Positions 1 to 8,135 of a stretch of DNA of 64,000 nt are shown here, one piece after another. The translations under genes were made by a program, and so were the position numbers. Below the pieces are notes generated by a model. That model was not told the origin of the DNA and ran no database searches. It worked only from the letters and a program-made list of their open reading frames with translations. The DNA is from Rheinheimera sp. 1928-s (GTDB lineage: Bacteria; Pseudomonadota; Gammaproteobacteria; Enterobacterales; Alteromonadaceae): assembly GCF_029269265.1 (NCBI RefSeq), contig NZ_JARIXP010000001.1, positions 291,568 to 355,567 of the forward strand, written 5' to 3'. How positions within the stretch are numbered: the stretch's first letter is position 1; every line of letters begins with the position of its first letter.

Positions 1-582
1 TTTGGTACTTTGCGTATCGCCCCTTTGTTGCCAGAGTTGTTGAAACAGTACCCTAAACTCAGCGTTGAACTGGATCTAAACGACAAAGTGATAGATTTGA
101 TTGCTGACAAAATGGACTTAGGCATCCGTTTTGGCCAACTGGCGAATTCAAGTTTAATAGCCCGTTCTTTACCGGGTTTACCTATTACGCTGGCGGCTTC
201 CCCCGGTTATTTGCAAGCCTTTGGCACACCACAAAGCCCTGCTGATTTATGTCAGCACCAATGTTTGAGTTCAGGTTCATCTATTGCCGATCGGACCTGG
301 TATTTTCGATACCAGGATCAGCGTATTGAAGTGCTGACTACAGGCCGGGTGTTGTGTAACAGCAACAGAGCGCTGAAACATGCGGCTTTGGCCGATATGG
401 GCTTGTTGTTTGTCACCCGTTATCAGGTGGAAAAGGAGCTACAAAACGGCAGTCTGGTGGAAGTGATGCAAGACTATATGCCGGAGCCTCTGCCGCTGCA
501 CCTGGTGTACCCCAACCGCCATCATATGAAGGCAGGTTTAAAGGTAGTGATCCAGTTTTTGCAGCAGCAGTTTGCAGTGTAA
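1..582 (+). CDS. LysR-family transcriptional regulator, C-terminal part (cut by window edge)
   Basis: The reading frame is open from base 1 (F-G-T-L-R-I-A...) with no convincing start, so the gene begins outside the window and only about 193 codons are seen. The visible part is the effector-binding domain of a LysR regulator: it opens in the first substrate-binding beta strand, carries the usual 'DLGIRFG' segment near the middle of subdomain 1, and ends with the 'Y...E..L..GSLVEV' and 'LHLVYPNRHHM' strands common to the LysR subgroup that resembles DsdC/GcvA-like regulators. The N-terminal helix-turn-helix is not visible. The stop lies 3 bp from the stop of the convergent sensor-kinase gene. 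The target genes cannot be deduced because the divergent neighbour is off the window. Confidence 0.85.
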   Translation, partial: FGTLRIAPLLPELLKQYPKLSVELDLNDKVIDLIADKMDLGIRFGQLANSSLIARSLPGLPITLAASPGYLQAFGTPQSPADLCQHQCLSSGSSIADRTWYFRYQDQRIEVLTTGRVLCNSNRALKHAALADMGLLFVTRYQVEKELQNGSLVEVMQDYMPEPLPLHLVYPNRHHMKAGLKVVIQFLQQQFAV

Positions 583-585
583 ATT

Positions 586-3500
586 TTAATTCAGTAACCT
601 TTGCAATAGCCGCTTTAACGACACTTCTTTCAGTGGCTTGAGCATAAAATGAAAACCAGCATTCAGTGCGTGTTGACGAATATCGGCGCTTTGGTCGGCT
701 GAGTTGATCACCACTGGTGCAGTGATGCCAAAATGTTCTGCCAGCTGTATCGCCACTTCAACTCCGGTCGCACCATGATCCAGATGGTAATCAAACAACA
801 TCAGATCAGGTTTAAAGCCTTGTTGCACAGCGGCCAGTGCTTCATTGGGTGAATTCACGGCCTGCACTTCACAGTGCCAGCTTTGCAGTAATTGTGATAC
901 GGCTTGCAGCAACACGGCTTCGTTATCCATCAACAGAATACGTTGTCCGGCAAAACCACTGGGCTGACTGGATTTAAGTTGTGGCAATACACGTTGGCTG
1001 ACTCTGGCCAGCGGAACTTTGATATAAAAACAGCTGCCTTTACCAACAGCAGAACTAAAACCGACTTGATGGCCTAACAAGCTGCAAATACGCTGACTAA
1101 TAGCCAGGCCAATGCCTAAACCTTTTTGGTCGGCCTGGCTGCCTTGCTGAAATTCGTCAAAGATTTTTTGTTGGTCTGATTCACTGATACCTATACCTGT
1201 ATCGCAGACACAAATTTGGAGCTGGGAGCCTTGTCGTTTTACTCCCAACAGAATTTTGCCGCTGTGGGTGTAACGCAAGGCATTGGCTAATAAATTCTGG
1301 ATCACCCGTTTTAATAGTTTGGCATCGCTTAAGGTGCCAAGGCGGGTTGGAATATAACTGAAACTTAAGCCTTTGTTATGGGCTAATACGGCGGCTTCGC
1401 GGGCACTTTGATCCAATAATTCAGCTAAGGCAAAAGTTTCAGGCTGAGCTTTGACCACCCCGGCATCCAGCTTGGTCAGCTCCAGAATAGCCGCCAGTAA
1501 TTCTTCAGCAGAATTCAGCGAATGGCTTAAATTCTGTGCCAGTTGTTTCACTTCATCCTGCTGGCTTTGCTGACGGATCAGGCCACAAAACAAGGCGGCG
1601 GCATTAAAAGGTTGCATTAAATCATGGCTGGCGGCGGCAAAAAAGCGGGTTTTGGCGGCTGTATTGGCTTCCAGTTGTTGTTTGGTCTGCTCCAGTTGGC
1701 GGTTCAGTTGTTCCAGCTCCGCAGTGCGGCTTTTCACACGTTGTTCCAGTGTATTATTGCTTTGTTCCAGTTCACGCTGCACTTCAATAAAGGAGCTGAC
1801 ATCGCTGTACGTCGTGACAAAACCACCACCGGGCAAAGGGTTGCCCTGCATTTCGAAAATACGGCCATCCTGTTGCTGGCGCTGAAATTTATAGCTGCTG
1901 CCCTGACGTAAATAATTCAGCCTCTTGTGTATTTCCTGGCTGAGTTCCACTTGGGATAAAGACTGACCCGCCAGACCTCGCTGCAGGTTATAACGAATGA
2001 GTTCTTCCACTGGCCTGCCCACTTCAACCAGACCTTGAGGGTAATCAAACAGCTCGAGGTAACGCTGATTCCAGGCAATAACCCGCATATCGGCGTCCAC
2101 TACACTGATGCCCATACTGATATTGTCGATGGTAGCGTGCAATAAAGCCTGATTAAACTGAAATACCTGACTGGCTTCGTCAACAAAACGTGCAACAGAT
2201 TCAATCGGCAACTGAGCATGTTTACCTGAAGCTTGCAGCAACAGTCGCATAGAGGCGCCACCTACTACAGCGGCCAGACTGCGTTCTACCGCCTGCATAA
2301 ACTGCGGATTGGCCCATTGTTCAGGCTCTACCGCTGTTTTGCTGTAGCGTTGCAGCAGTTTCTTTGCTTCTTTTTCTCCGGCAAAGCGCCGTACTAATAA
2401 ATAGCCGTCCTGCACACTTAACACAGTATTGTGGTTATTGGCGCTTGGCTGACTTGGGCGACGTAAAAAACGGTAACTTTCCAGCCATTCGCCTAAGCGG
2501 GTTTGGCTGAAGTGACTAACCAGCAGTAACATCAGCGTATTAACAGTTAAGCTCAGTACTACCCCTAAACTGACTGAATCGAGATGCCCGCCAAACAGCT
2601 GAGTAGGGGCAAGCCAGCTCAAGCCCAAAGGTCCTTCAGTCAGCCAATCGCCGCTGATAAAACCCGCTCTGGCAAGTTCTGGTAGTAATAAAATATAAGC
2701 CCAAATCGCAAGGCCGCTGCACAGTGCCGCTACTGTGCCCTGACGGTTAATGCGTTGACTGAATAAGCCTAAAATCAGCGGTGGTGCCAGTTGAGCTATT
2801 AAGGCAAAAGCCATTAAACCCAGCTGAGCTAAACCAGTACCAGTGCCTATCCAGCGATAATACAAATAGCCCAGAAACAGCACGGCCAACATGGACCAGC
2901 GCCTTAAAGTCACTACTTTGATTTTTTGCTGGCCCGGATCTTCGTTGTGTTGTTTGCGGTAAATCAGCGGAGTAAGTAAGTCGTTGGTGACCATTATACC
3001 CAGCACCACAGTAGCGACTATTACCATACTGGTTGCGGCAGAGAATCCGCCTAAATAAGCCAGCAAGGCGATGTCGGTGCGGTTGGCCGCCAGTGGCAGT
3101 TGCAGCACTACTAAATCCACATTGGCTTGTGGCCCCAGCATCATAATGCCGGCTAAAGCTAAGGGCAGGGTAAAGAAGCTCATCAGCAACAAGTAGCCTG
3201 GGAATATCCAGCGGGCTTGATGCAGGTGACTTAACTGCTGGTTTTCGACAAAACTGACATGGAACTGACGGGGTAAACATAAAGTAGCGACAAAACCCAA
3301 TAACACATGCACCCAGTACACATAAGAAGGCTGGCCTTGTTGCTGCAGCTCTTGCACGGCCTGGTGTTCAGCCGCTTTGCTGAAAATATCAGTGATACCA
3401 TCAAACATGCCCCAACAGACGAAAATACCTATGGCAATCAGCGCCAGTAATTTCACCAGAGATTCAAAAGCTATAGCCGCCATTAAACCTGGATTCGGCT

Positions 3501-4056
3501 GATGCGCTTTGGCGCTGCGCCCGGAGAATAATAAAGCAAAAACAGCTAACCAAAGCGTGACATAAAGCCCGGTGTCCTGATACCAGGGCCTGTTGTCTTG
3601 CATCACCACCAGCGCCTGAATGCTGGTGCTGATGGCCTGTAGCTGCAACGAGATATAAGGAATGATAGCGATCAGCACTATGACTGTAGTGAGTATCGCC
3701 AATAAGCGGGAATGACCATAACGGGTGGCAATAAAGTCGGCGACAGAAGTAATACGGTAGCGACGGCAGGCAATGGCTATCCGGCCTATTAAGCCAAAAG
3801 CAAACCAGAATAAAATTAGTGAACCAATGTAAGTGGGGGGTATCCACCAGCCATTTACCGCAGCCTGAGCGGTAACACCATAAAAAGCCCAGGAGGTGCA
3901 ATAAATGGATAAAGCAAAGCTGAAAATCCAGGGCGAAAGTGGATGACGGCGCTGCAGCCTGCGGCCCACAGCACCAACGCCCAATAACACCAGTAAATAC
4001 AGTAAAGACAAAGCAGCAATGGTGCCCAAACCAATGGTGCTGGCAGGTAAGGTCAT
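586..4056 (-). CDS. Sodium/solute symporter-family hybrid sensor histidine kinase with PAS and receiver domains
   Basis: A protein of about 1156 residues in which an SSS-type (PutP-like) transporter domain of many membrane helices (about residues 1-520) is fused to a PAS domain (about 635-750), a coiled coil, a HisKA domain with the phosphorylatable His in 'AAASHDLMQPF' (about residue 811), a HATPase domain with the 'GLGIGLAISQRI' G box, and a C-terminal receiver domain with Asp in 'LMLFDYHLD'. This is the CbrA-like architecture extended by a receiver, as in many Alteromonadales kinases. It probably couples uptake or sensing of a small solute to phosphorelay; the solute is unknown. I chose the ATG at 4056; an in-frame GTG six codons upstream is also possible. 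It lies 90 bp downstream of bdhA on the same strand, so co-transcription is possible. No cognate response regulator with an output domain is adjacent. Confidence 0.9.
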   Translation of the reverse strand: MTLPASTIGLGTIAALSLLYLLVLLGVGAVGRRLQRRHPLSPWIFSFALSIYCTSWAFYGVTAQAAVNGWWIPPTYIGSLILFWFAFGLIGRIAIACRRYRITSVADFIATRYGHSRLLAILTTVIVLIAIIPYISLQLQAISTSIQALVVMQDNRPWYQDTGLYVTLWLAVFALLFSGRSAKAHQPNPGLMAAIAFESLVKLLALIAIGIFVCWGMFDGITDIFSKAAEHQAVQELQQQGQPSYVYWVHVLLGFVATLCLPRQFHVSFVENQQLSHLHQARWIFPGYLLLMSFFTLPLALAGIMMLGPQANVDLVVLQLPLAANRTDIALLAYLGGFSAATSMVIVATVVLGIMVTNDLLTPLIYRKQHNEDPGQQKIKVVTLRRWSMLAVLFLGYLYYRWIGTGTGLAQLGLMAFALIAQLAPPLILGLFSQRINRQGTVAALCSGLAIWAYILLLPELARAGFISGDWLTEGPLGLSWLAPTQLFGGHLDSVSLGVVLSLTVNTLMLLLVSHFSQTRLGEWLESYRFLRRPSQPSANNHNTVLSVQDGYLLVRRFAGEKEAKKLLQRYSKTAVEPEQWANPQFMQAVERSLAAVVGGASMRLLLQASGKHAQLPIESVARFVDEASQVFQFNQALLHATIDNISMGISVVDADMRVIAWNQRYLELFDYPQGLVEVGRPVEELIRYNLQRGLAGQSLSQVELSQEIHKRLNYLRQGSSYKFQRQQQDGRIFEMQGNPLPGGGFVTTYSDVSSFIEVQRELEQSNNTLEQRVKSRTAELEQLNRQLEQTKQQLEANTAAKTRFFAAASHDLMQPFNAAALFCGLIRQQSQQDEVKQLAQNLSHSLNSAEELLAAILELTKLDAGVVKAQPETFALAELLDQSAREAAVLAHNKGLSFSYIPTRLGTLSDAKLLKRVIQNLLANALRYTHSGKILLGVKRQGSQLQICVCDTGIGISESDQQKIFDEFQQGSQADQKGLGIGLAISQRICSLLGHQVGFSSAVGKGSCFYIKVPLARVSQRVLPQLKSSQPSGFAGQRILLMDNEAVLLQAVSQLLQSWHCEVQAVNSPNEALAAVQQGFKPDLMLFDYHLDHGATGVEVAIQLAEHFGITAPVVINSADQSADIRQHALNAGFHFMLKPLKEVSLKRLLQRLLN

Positions 4057-4145
4057 AATCACTTCAGCGGCCACAGCATATTTTCATTCTGCCCTGATGT
4101 TGGATCTGCTGTCCAGCCAACAGCGCAATATTTGCGCTGCAGCAT

Positions 4146-4895
4146 CTATCGCGCCGTCCAGCCGCCATCCAGTACCAGGGTTTGAGCTGTGATATGCCGG
4201 GCCGCAGGTTCGCATAAAAAAGCTGCTGTGCTGGCAATTTCGTCCACACCAATAAAAGCCTTTTGTGGCATGGGTGCCAGCATGATTTGGTCGATCACCT
4301 GTTGTTCGGTCAGGTTATGTTCTTTGCTCTGAGCTGCTATTTGCTGATCGACCAAAGGAGTGCGGACATAAGCAGGGCAAATGGTATTAATAGTGAAATC
4401 AAAGTTGGCATTCTCTAACGCGACCACTTTGCTAAAGCCCAATAAGCCATGTTTAGCCGCCACATAAGCCGATTTGAACGGCGAGGCAACCAGTGCATGA
4501 ATAGACCCTATATTAATCACCCGGCCAAAACCTTGCTGTTGCATACGGGGTAATACAGCTTTGGTCAGCATAGCCGGACCTGTCAGCATCACCTGCAGTA
4601 GTTGCTGCCATTTTTCTTCAGGAAAGTCTTCCAGCCGCGCTACATGCTGCACTCCGGCATTATTGATCAGAATATCGATTTGATAGGCCTGGGCACAGGC
4701 TTCAATAGACGCCTGTTCAGTTAAATTCAGCAGTATGCTACTGGCTTTATAGCCTGCCGCTGTTAATTCTTGCTGGCGGATGTCTAACTGGGCTGCGTTG
4801 ATATCAGCCAGAATGACATGATGGCCCATAGCACCAAAATGTTCGGCTACCGCAAACCCAATACCCCCTGTGCCACCTGTGATCAGTATATTCAT
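4146..4895 (-). CDS. bdhA: D-3-hydroxybutyrate dehydrogenase (short-chain dehydrogenase)
   Basis: A classical short-chain dehydrogenase of 249 residues that would interconvert 3-hydroxybutyrate and acetoacetate with NAD in polyhydroxybutyrate or ketone-body metabolism. Visible are the Rossmann glycine motif 'TGGTGGIG' (about residues 6-13), 'NNAG' (about 81-84), the catalytic Ser in 'INIGSIHA', and the Tyr-Lys pair in 'SAYVAAKHG'. The sequence after it ('TICPAYVRTPLV') and the C-terminal 'QTLVLDGGWTAR' are typical of 3-hydroxybutyrate dehydrogenases, so the specific call is reasonable, though other SDR substrates cannot be excluded. I chose the ATG at 4895 because a GGAG lies 6 bases upstream; the longer frame would use TTG. 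It precedes the symporter-kinase gene on the same strand. Confidence 0.88.
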   Translation of the reverse strand: MNILITGGTGGIGFAVAEHFGAMGHHVILADINAAQLDIRQQELTAAGYKASSILLNLTEQASIEACAQAYQIDILINNAGVQHVARLEDFPEEKWQQLLQVMLTGPAMLTKAVLPRMQQQGFGRVINIGSIHALVASPFKSAYVAAKHGLLGFSKVVALENANFDFTINTICPAYVRTPLVDQQIAAQSKEHNLTEQQVIDQIMLAPMPQKAFIGVDEIASTAAFLCEPAARHITAQTLVLDGGWTAR

Positions 4896-5298
4896 TGCCA
4901 ACTCCGCCGCTAAAACTGTTCTGTCTGGCAGGTTAAGAGTTTTGATTTTTTACCACAACGGTACTTTAGTGCTATAGCCTGACAATTTTGTGTGTGAGGG
5001 GATTTAGTCGTTATTTTTTGCTGAACTATGGCATAGCAAGCAACTTTGTTTTGACGGTCCCGCCTGCTGTGATAGATTTAGTCGTCACGTAAAAAATAAC
5101 TACAAAGTTCTGTTGGTGGAATGGCATGGATAACTGATGTTTTTGTCTGTTATCACAAATAAATAGCGTTAAAGCTGAAAATAATAGCCATTTACTACAC
5201 ATCACCAGCGCTATACCCAAAGTAATTGGAATTGCATCGCGGCGACACGCCAGCAAGACCGCAGCTTCAATTAGGACGGGGATAACCGAGGAAAAATC
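4896..5298. other. 403-bp intergenic region, divergent promoters
   Basis: This lies between the divergent genes bdhA (minus) and the DUF819 gene (plus). I see no gene here: the only long frame, on the minus strand from 5307, overlaps the DUF819 start and has no ribosome-binding site. The segment at about 5217-5282 is an imperfect inverted repeat and is listed separately. The rest is AT-rich and would hold both promoters. Confidence 0.5.
5215..5283. repeat. Imperfect palindromic intergenic repeat (candidate)
   Basis: The segment begins with ATACCCAAAGTAATTGGAAT and ends with a partial reverse complement around CTTCAATTAGGACGGGG. The arms pair imperfectly across a GC-rich centre. Short intergenic sequences starting ATACCCAAA-TAATT are dispersed repeats in many gammaproteobacteria, so this may be a decayed member. 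Only one copy is in this window, so repetition cannot be shown here. Confidence 0.35.
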
Positions 5299-6549
5299 AT
5301 GGAACAATCAACCGCATTAATTACCAATGATGCTGTGGTACTGGGATTGCTGGCAGTGATCCTGGGTTTGGTATTTCATACCAGCCAAAGTAGTAATAAA
5401 TATTGTCAGAGTTTTTACAAATATGTGCCTGCATTATTGTTGTGTTATTTCATCCCTTCGCTGTTTAACAGCTTTGGAGTGATAGACGGCGATAAATCTG
5501 ACTTATACAAAGTAGCATCACGTTATTTATTGCCAGCCAGTTTAGTGTTGTTAACTTTAAGCATTGATTTCAAAGCTATTTTAGGTTTAGGGCCTAAAGC
5601 TTTGATTATGTTTTTAACAGGCACTGCCGGTATCATTATTGGCGGCCCATTGGCTTTGGCTCTTGTCGGAAGTTTTGCTCCTGAAGCTGTAGGCGGAGAG
5701 GGCGAAAATGCGATTTGGCGTGGCATGACCACTGTTGCTGGCAGCTGGATTGGTGGTGGCGCTAATCAGGCCGCTATGAAAGAAGTGTTCGAAGTGGGTG
5801 GGCCTATCTTCTCAGTGATGATCACTGTCGATGTGATAGTGGCAAATATCTGGATGGCGGTTTTGTTGTGGATGGCCAGCAATTCAGCGCGTTTCGATAA
5901 AGCCAATGGCGCAGATACTTCTGGTATTGAAGCGTTAAAACTTAAAATCGAAAAATATCAGGCGGAAAACTCCCGCAACCCAAGCCTGGCTGATTTAATG
6001 AAGCTGATGGCTGTGGCTTTTGGTGTCACTGGTTTGTCGCATCTGCTGGCAGACTGGATAGCTCCATGGATTGGTGCTAATGCACCAGCACTTGAAATGT
6101 ACAGCTTAGACAGCGTGTTTTTCTGGCTGGTATTGCTGGCCACTACTTTTGGTTTGTTATTGTCGACCACTAAAGCCCGCAACCTGGAGTCGGTAGGCGC
6201 CTCAAAATTAGGCTCTGCCTTTTTATATATTCTGGTTGCTACCATAGGCATGCATATGGATGTGACTGCTATTCTGGATTATCCGGTGATGTTTGTGGTG
6301 GGTATTATCTGGATGAGTTTCCATGCTGGTTTACTGATTTTTGTTGCCCGACTGATTAAAGCTCCGCTGTTTTATATGGCCGTCGGCAGTCAGGCGAACG
6401 TAGGTGGCGCAGCTTCAGCTCCTATAGTTGCCGCCGCTTTCCACCCGGCTTTAGCTCCTGTTGGCGTATTGCTGGCGGTATTTGGTTATGCGCTGGGTAC
6501 TTATGGCGGCTACCTCACAGGTATATTGCTGCAACTGGTTGCGCCTTAA
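5299..6549 (+). CDS. DUF819 family integral membrane protein (YjcL-like)
   Basis: A 416-residue protein with about ten hydrophobic segments spread over its length, and a cytoplasmic-looking charged loop near residues 200-230. It matches the DUF819 family, with landmarks such as 'GTAGIIIGGPLAL', 'TVAGSWIGGGANQAAMKE' and, near the end, 'SQANVGGAASAPIVAAAF'. Family members are multi-pass membrane proteins of unproven function; a transport role for carboxylates or similar solutes is often suggested but I cannot confirm it. The start ATG follows GAGGAAAAATC, a good ribosome-binding site. It is convergent with the LacI-type regulator, with a perfect long palindrome between the stop codons. Confidence 0.85.
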   Translation: MEQSTALITNDAVVLGLLAVILGLVFHTSQSSNKYCQSFYKYVPALLLCYFIPSLFNSFGVIDGDKSDLYKVASRYLLPASLVLLTLSIDFKAILGLGPKALIMFLTGTAGIIIGGPLALALVGSFAPEAVGGEGENAIWRGMTTVAGSWIGGGANQAAMKEVFEVGGPIFSVMITVDVIVANIWMAVLLWMASNSARFDKANGADTSGIEALKLKIEKYQAENSRNPSLADLMKLMAVAFGVTGLSHLLADWIAPWIGANAPALEMYSLDSVFFWLVLLATTFGLLLSTTKARNLESVGASKLGSAFLYILVATIGMHMDVTAILDYPVMFVVGIIWMSFHAGLLIFVARLIKAPLFYMAVGSQANVGGAASAPIVAAAFHPALAPVGVLLAVFGYALGTYGGYLTGILLQLVAP

Positions 6550-6572
6550 ATAAAAACATTGCCCGAATAAAA

Positions 6573-6619
6573 TGGGGTCAGATCACATTGTTAACTGTTA
6601 ACAATGTGATCTGACCCCA
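6573..6619. terminator. Perfect 23-bp palindrome with 1-nt loop, two-way terminator, REP-like
   Basis: The left arm 6573-6595 and right arm 6597-6619 are exact reverse complements around a single T at 6596. The arm starts TGGGGTCAGATCACATT. It is flanked by A/T tracts (AATAAAA before, AAATTTTTT after), so it can act as an intrinsic terminator for both convergent genes. The same arm start and single-T centre recur at 21918-21976. Confidence 0.85.
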
Positions 6620-6625
6620 AATTTT

Positions 6626-7651
6626 TTAGCTACTAACCTGAGCTGTAGATTCCCGCACCAAAAGCTCCGGGATAAACACAGGCTGATCTTCAGTCTGGCT
6701 ATGGTTACCTGGTCTGGTATGCTTAAACAATAATTCTGCTGCACTTTGCGCTATGGTGCTGTTCGGTTGGTGCGCTGTAGTCAATGGTGGCCAGGTTTGC
6801 CGCGAGAACGGGCTATTTTCAAAACCAACTATAGAAAGCTGTTGCGGAATTTCAATATGCTGCAAACGCGCACTAAATAAAGCACCTGCTGCAATTTCAT
6901 CGTTACAGGCAAAAATAGCTGTTGGCTTGTTGGGCAATGCCAGCAACTGAGTTGCGCCTTTTACGCCGGATTCAAACGAATAGCTGCCAGGCACAATAAA
7001 CTTTGGATTGGCGTTGATGCCTCTTTTGGTTAATGCTGCCTTAAAGCCTGCCAGACGTTCGCCACTTGAACTGTGTTCGTCGTCTCCACATAAAAACGCG
7101 ATCTGACTATGACCCAGCTCCAGCAGATGGTTGGTGATTTTGAATGCCGCCGTGAAGTCGTCAACCAGCACACAGTTGGTTTGCTTGGGGGATGGCGTAG
7201 AGCCGGAAATAATACGGACAAAATCAACATTAATGCTGCTTAGGGCTTCAGCTATTTCAGGCATTTCGGAAAATGGTGGTGTTAATACTAAACCTGCCAG
7301 TCTGGAATGCTGAACAAGATCAATGACTTCCTGTACTATGCCAGGTGATTTTGCATTGGTTGGATGGATCAGCAATTCATAACCGTGACGGCGGCACGCA
7401 TCCAACAAGCCTCGTTGCATATCAATCACATAATAGGCGTTTGGATTGTCGTAGATGTAGCCTATGCTGTACGACTTAGTACTGGCAAGATTACGGGCAG
7501 CAGCACTTGGCTGATAATGCAGCTCTTGCATCGCCTGATTCACTTTATCGATCGTCGCTTGTTTTACCGACGGTTCGTTGTTCATCACCCGCGACACTGT
7601 CTTGATTGACACACCGGCTCTGGCCGCTACGTCATGAATGGTCACTTTCAT
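6626..7651 (-). CDS. nagR: LacI-family repressor of the GlcNAc regulon (NagR-type)
   Basis: A 341-residue LacI/GalR regulator. The N-terminal helix-turn-helix 'TIHDVAARAGVSIKTVSRVMN' (about residues 3-22) and hinge are followed by a periplasmic-binding-protein-like effector domain to the C terminus. Shewanella and relatives carry a LacI-family NagR beside nag genes; the assignment here rests on position next to the TonB receptor and nag cluster and on palindromic CG-centred sites of LacI type in front of those operons. The effector would be GlcNAc or GlcNAc-6-phosphate (inference). A degenerate operator (7736-7750) lies about 85 bp upstream of its start, so weak autoregulation is possible. 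It is transcribed away from the receptor gene. Confidence 0.85.
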   Translation of the reverse strand: MKVTIHDVAARAGVSIKTVSRVMNNEPSVKQATIDKVNQAMQELHYQPSAAARNLASTKSYSIGYIYDNPNAYYVIDMQRGLLDACRRHGYELLIHPTNAKSPGIVQEVIDLVQHSRLAGLVLTPPFSEMPEIAEALSSINVDFVRIISGSTPSPKQTNCVLVDDFTAAFKITNHLLELGHSQIAFLCGDDEHSSSGERLAGFKAALTKRGINANPKFIVPGSYSFESGVKGATQLLALPNKPTAIFACNDEIAAGALFSARLQHIEIPQQLSIVGFENSPFSRQTWPPLTTAHQPNSTIAQSAAELLFKHTRPGNHSQTEDQPVFIPELLVRESTAQVSS

Positions 7652-7735
7652 TGCTGGATCCCAAAAAGCACAACACCAAATGGCGTTATGCTGAAAATAA
7701 ATAAGCTAATTTTTGTACCGATCCAGCTAACTTTA

Positions 7736-7750
7736 TGACAGCGCTGGTCA
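7736..7750. promoter_or_regulatory. Degenerate NagR-type operator
   Basis: TGACAGCGCTGGTCA matches the other operators of the locus (TGACARCGYTGTCA) except for one extra G in the right half, which would shift the half-sites by one base. It lies upstream of the regulator gene. Binding is uncertain. Confidence 0.4.
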
Positions 7751-8042
7751 TTTTGTAACAAATATTAAGTTAAGGGATAACTCTTTTTTGCTGAAACGGC
7801 AAACATTTATTCCAGCTTTTTTGCTTAAAAAATGTTCTTTTTTATTTTTACTAAAATATTTTTTAAATTTATTTATATTAATCATGCAGATACGTTAGGT
7901 GCTTTCTAAGGCGCAGAGGAGGCGCTGAACAGTTCGTTATAAAAAACAGTTCTAACGGGACATTTCTGACTTTTGAAATTCGTTTAAATTTTCATCTAAA
8001 GGAGTTTGCAAAGCTGATTTTTTTTGTGTATGTTAAATTTCA

Positions 8043-8058
8043 ATGACAGCGTTGTCAT
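8043..8058. promoter_or_regulatory. NagR-type operator upstream of the TonB receptor
   Basis: ATGACAGCGTTGTCAT is identical to the site at 12001-12016. It is a palindrome apart from the central bases and has the CG centre typical of LacI-family operators. It starts four bases after a possible -10 element (TTAAAT, 8033-8038), a position that would block transcription. Confidence 0.75.
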
Positions 8059-8135
8059 GATGGGATCATGAAAATCTGTTGTTTCAGGACAATAAAATCA
8101 TCGCACAAAAAAAATCAGGAATGGGAGAGAAGCTT

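Larger units (their letters stand above)
7652..8135. other. 484-bp divergent regulatory region, nagR / TonB receptor
   Basis: This AT-rich non-coding stretch holds a degenerate operator at 7736-7750 near the regulator gene and a good operator at 8043-8058 near the receptor gene. No frame with a ribosome-binding site is seen in it. The long space suggests a 5' leader for the receptor mRNA of about 80-90 nt plus upstream control sequence. Confidence 0.5.

Noticed and set aside
4064-4252. 62-codon minus-strand frame overlapping bdhA and the kinase start
   Set aside because: A shadow of bdhA in another frame; no start signal of its own.
5026-5307. 93-codon frame on the minus strand before the DUF819 gene
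   Set aside because: It overlaps the DUF819 start and its ribosome-binding site, has none of its own, and resembles no protein family.
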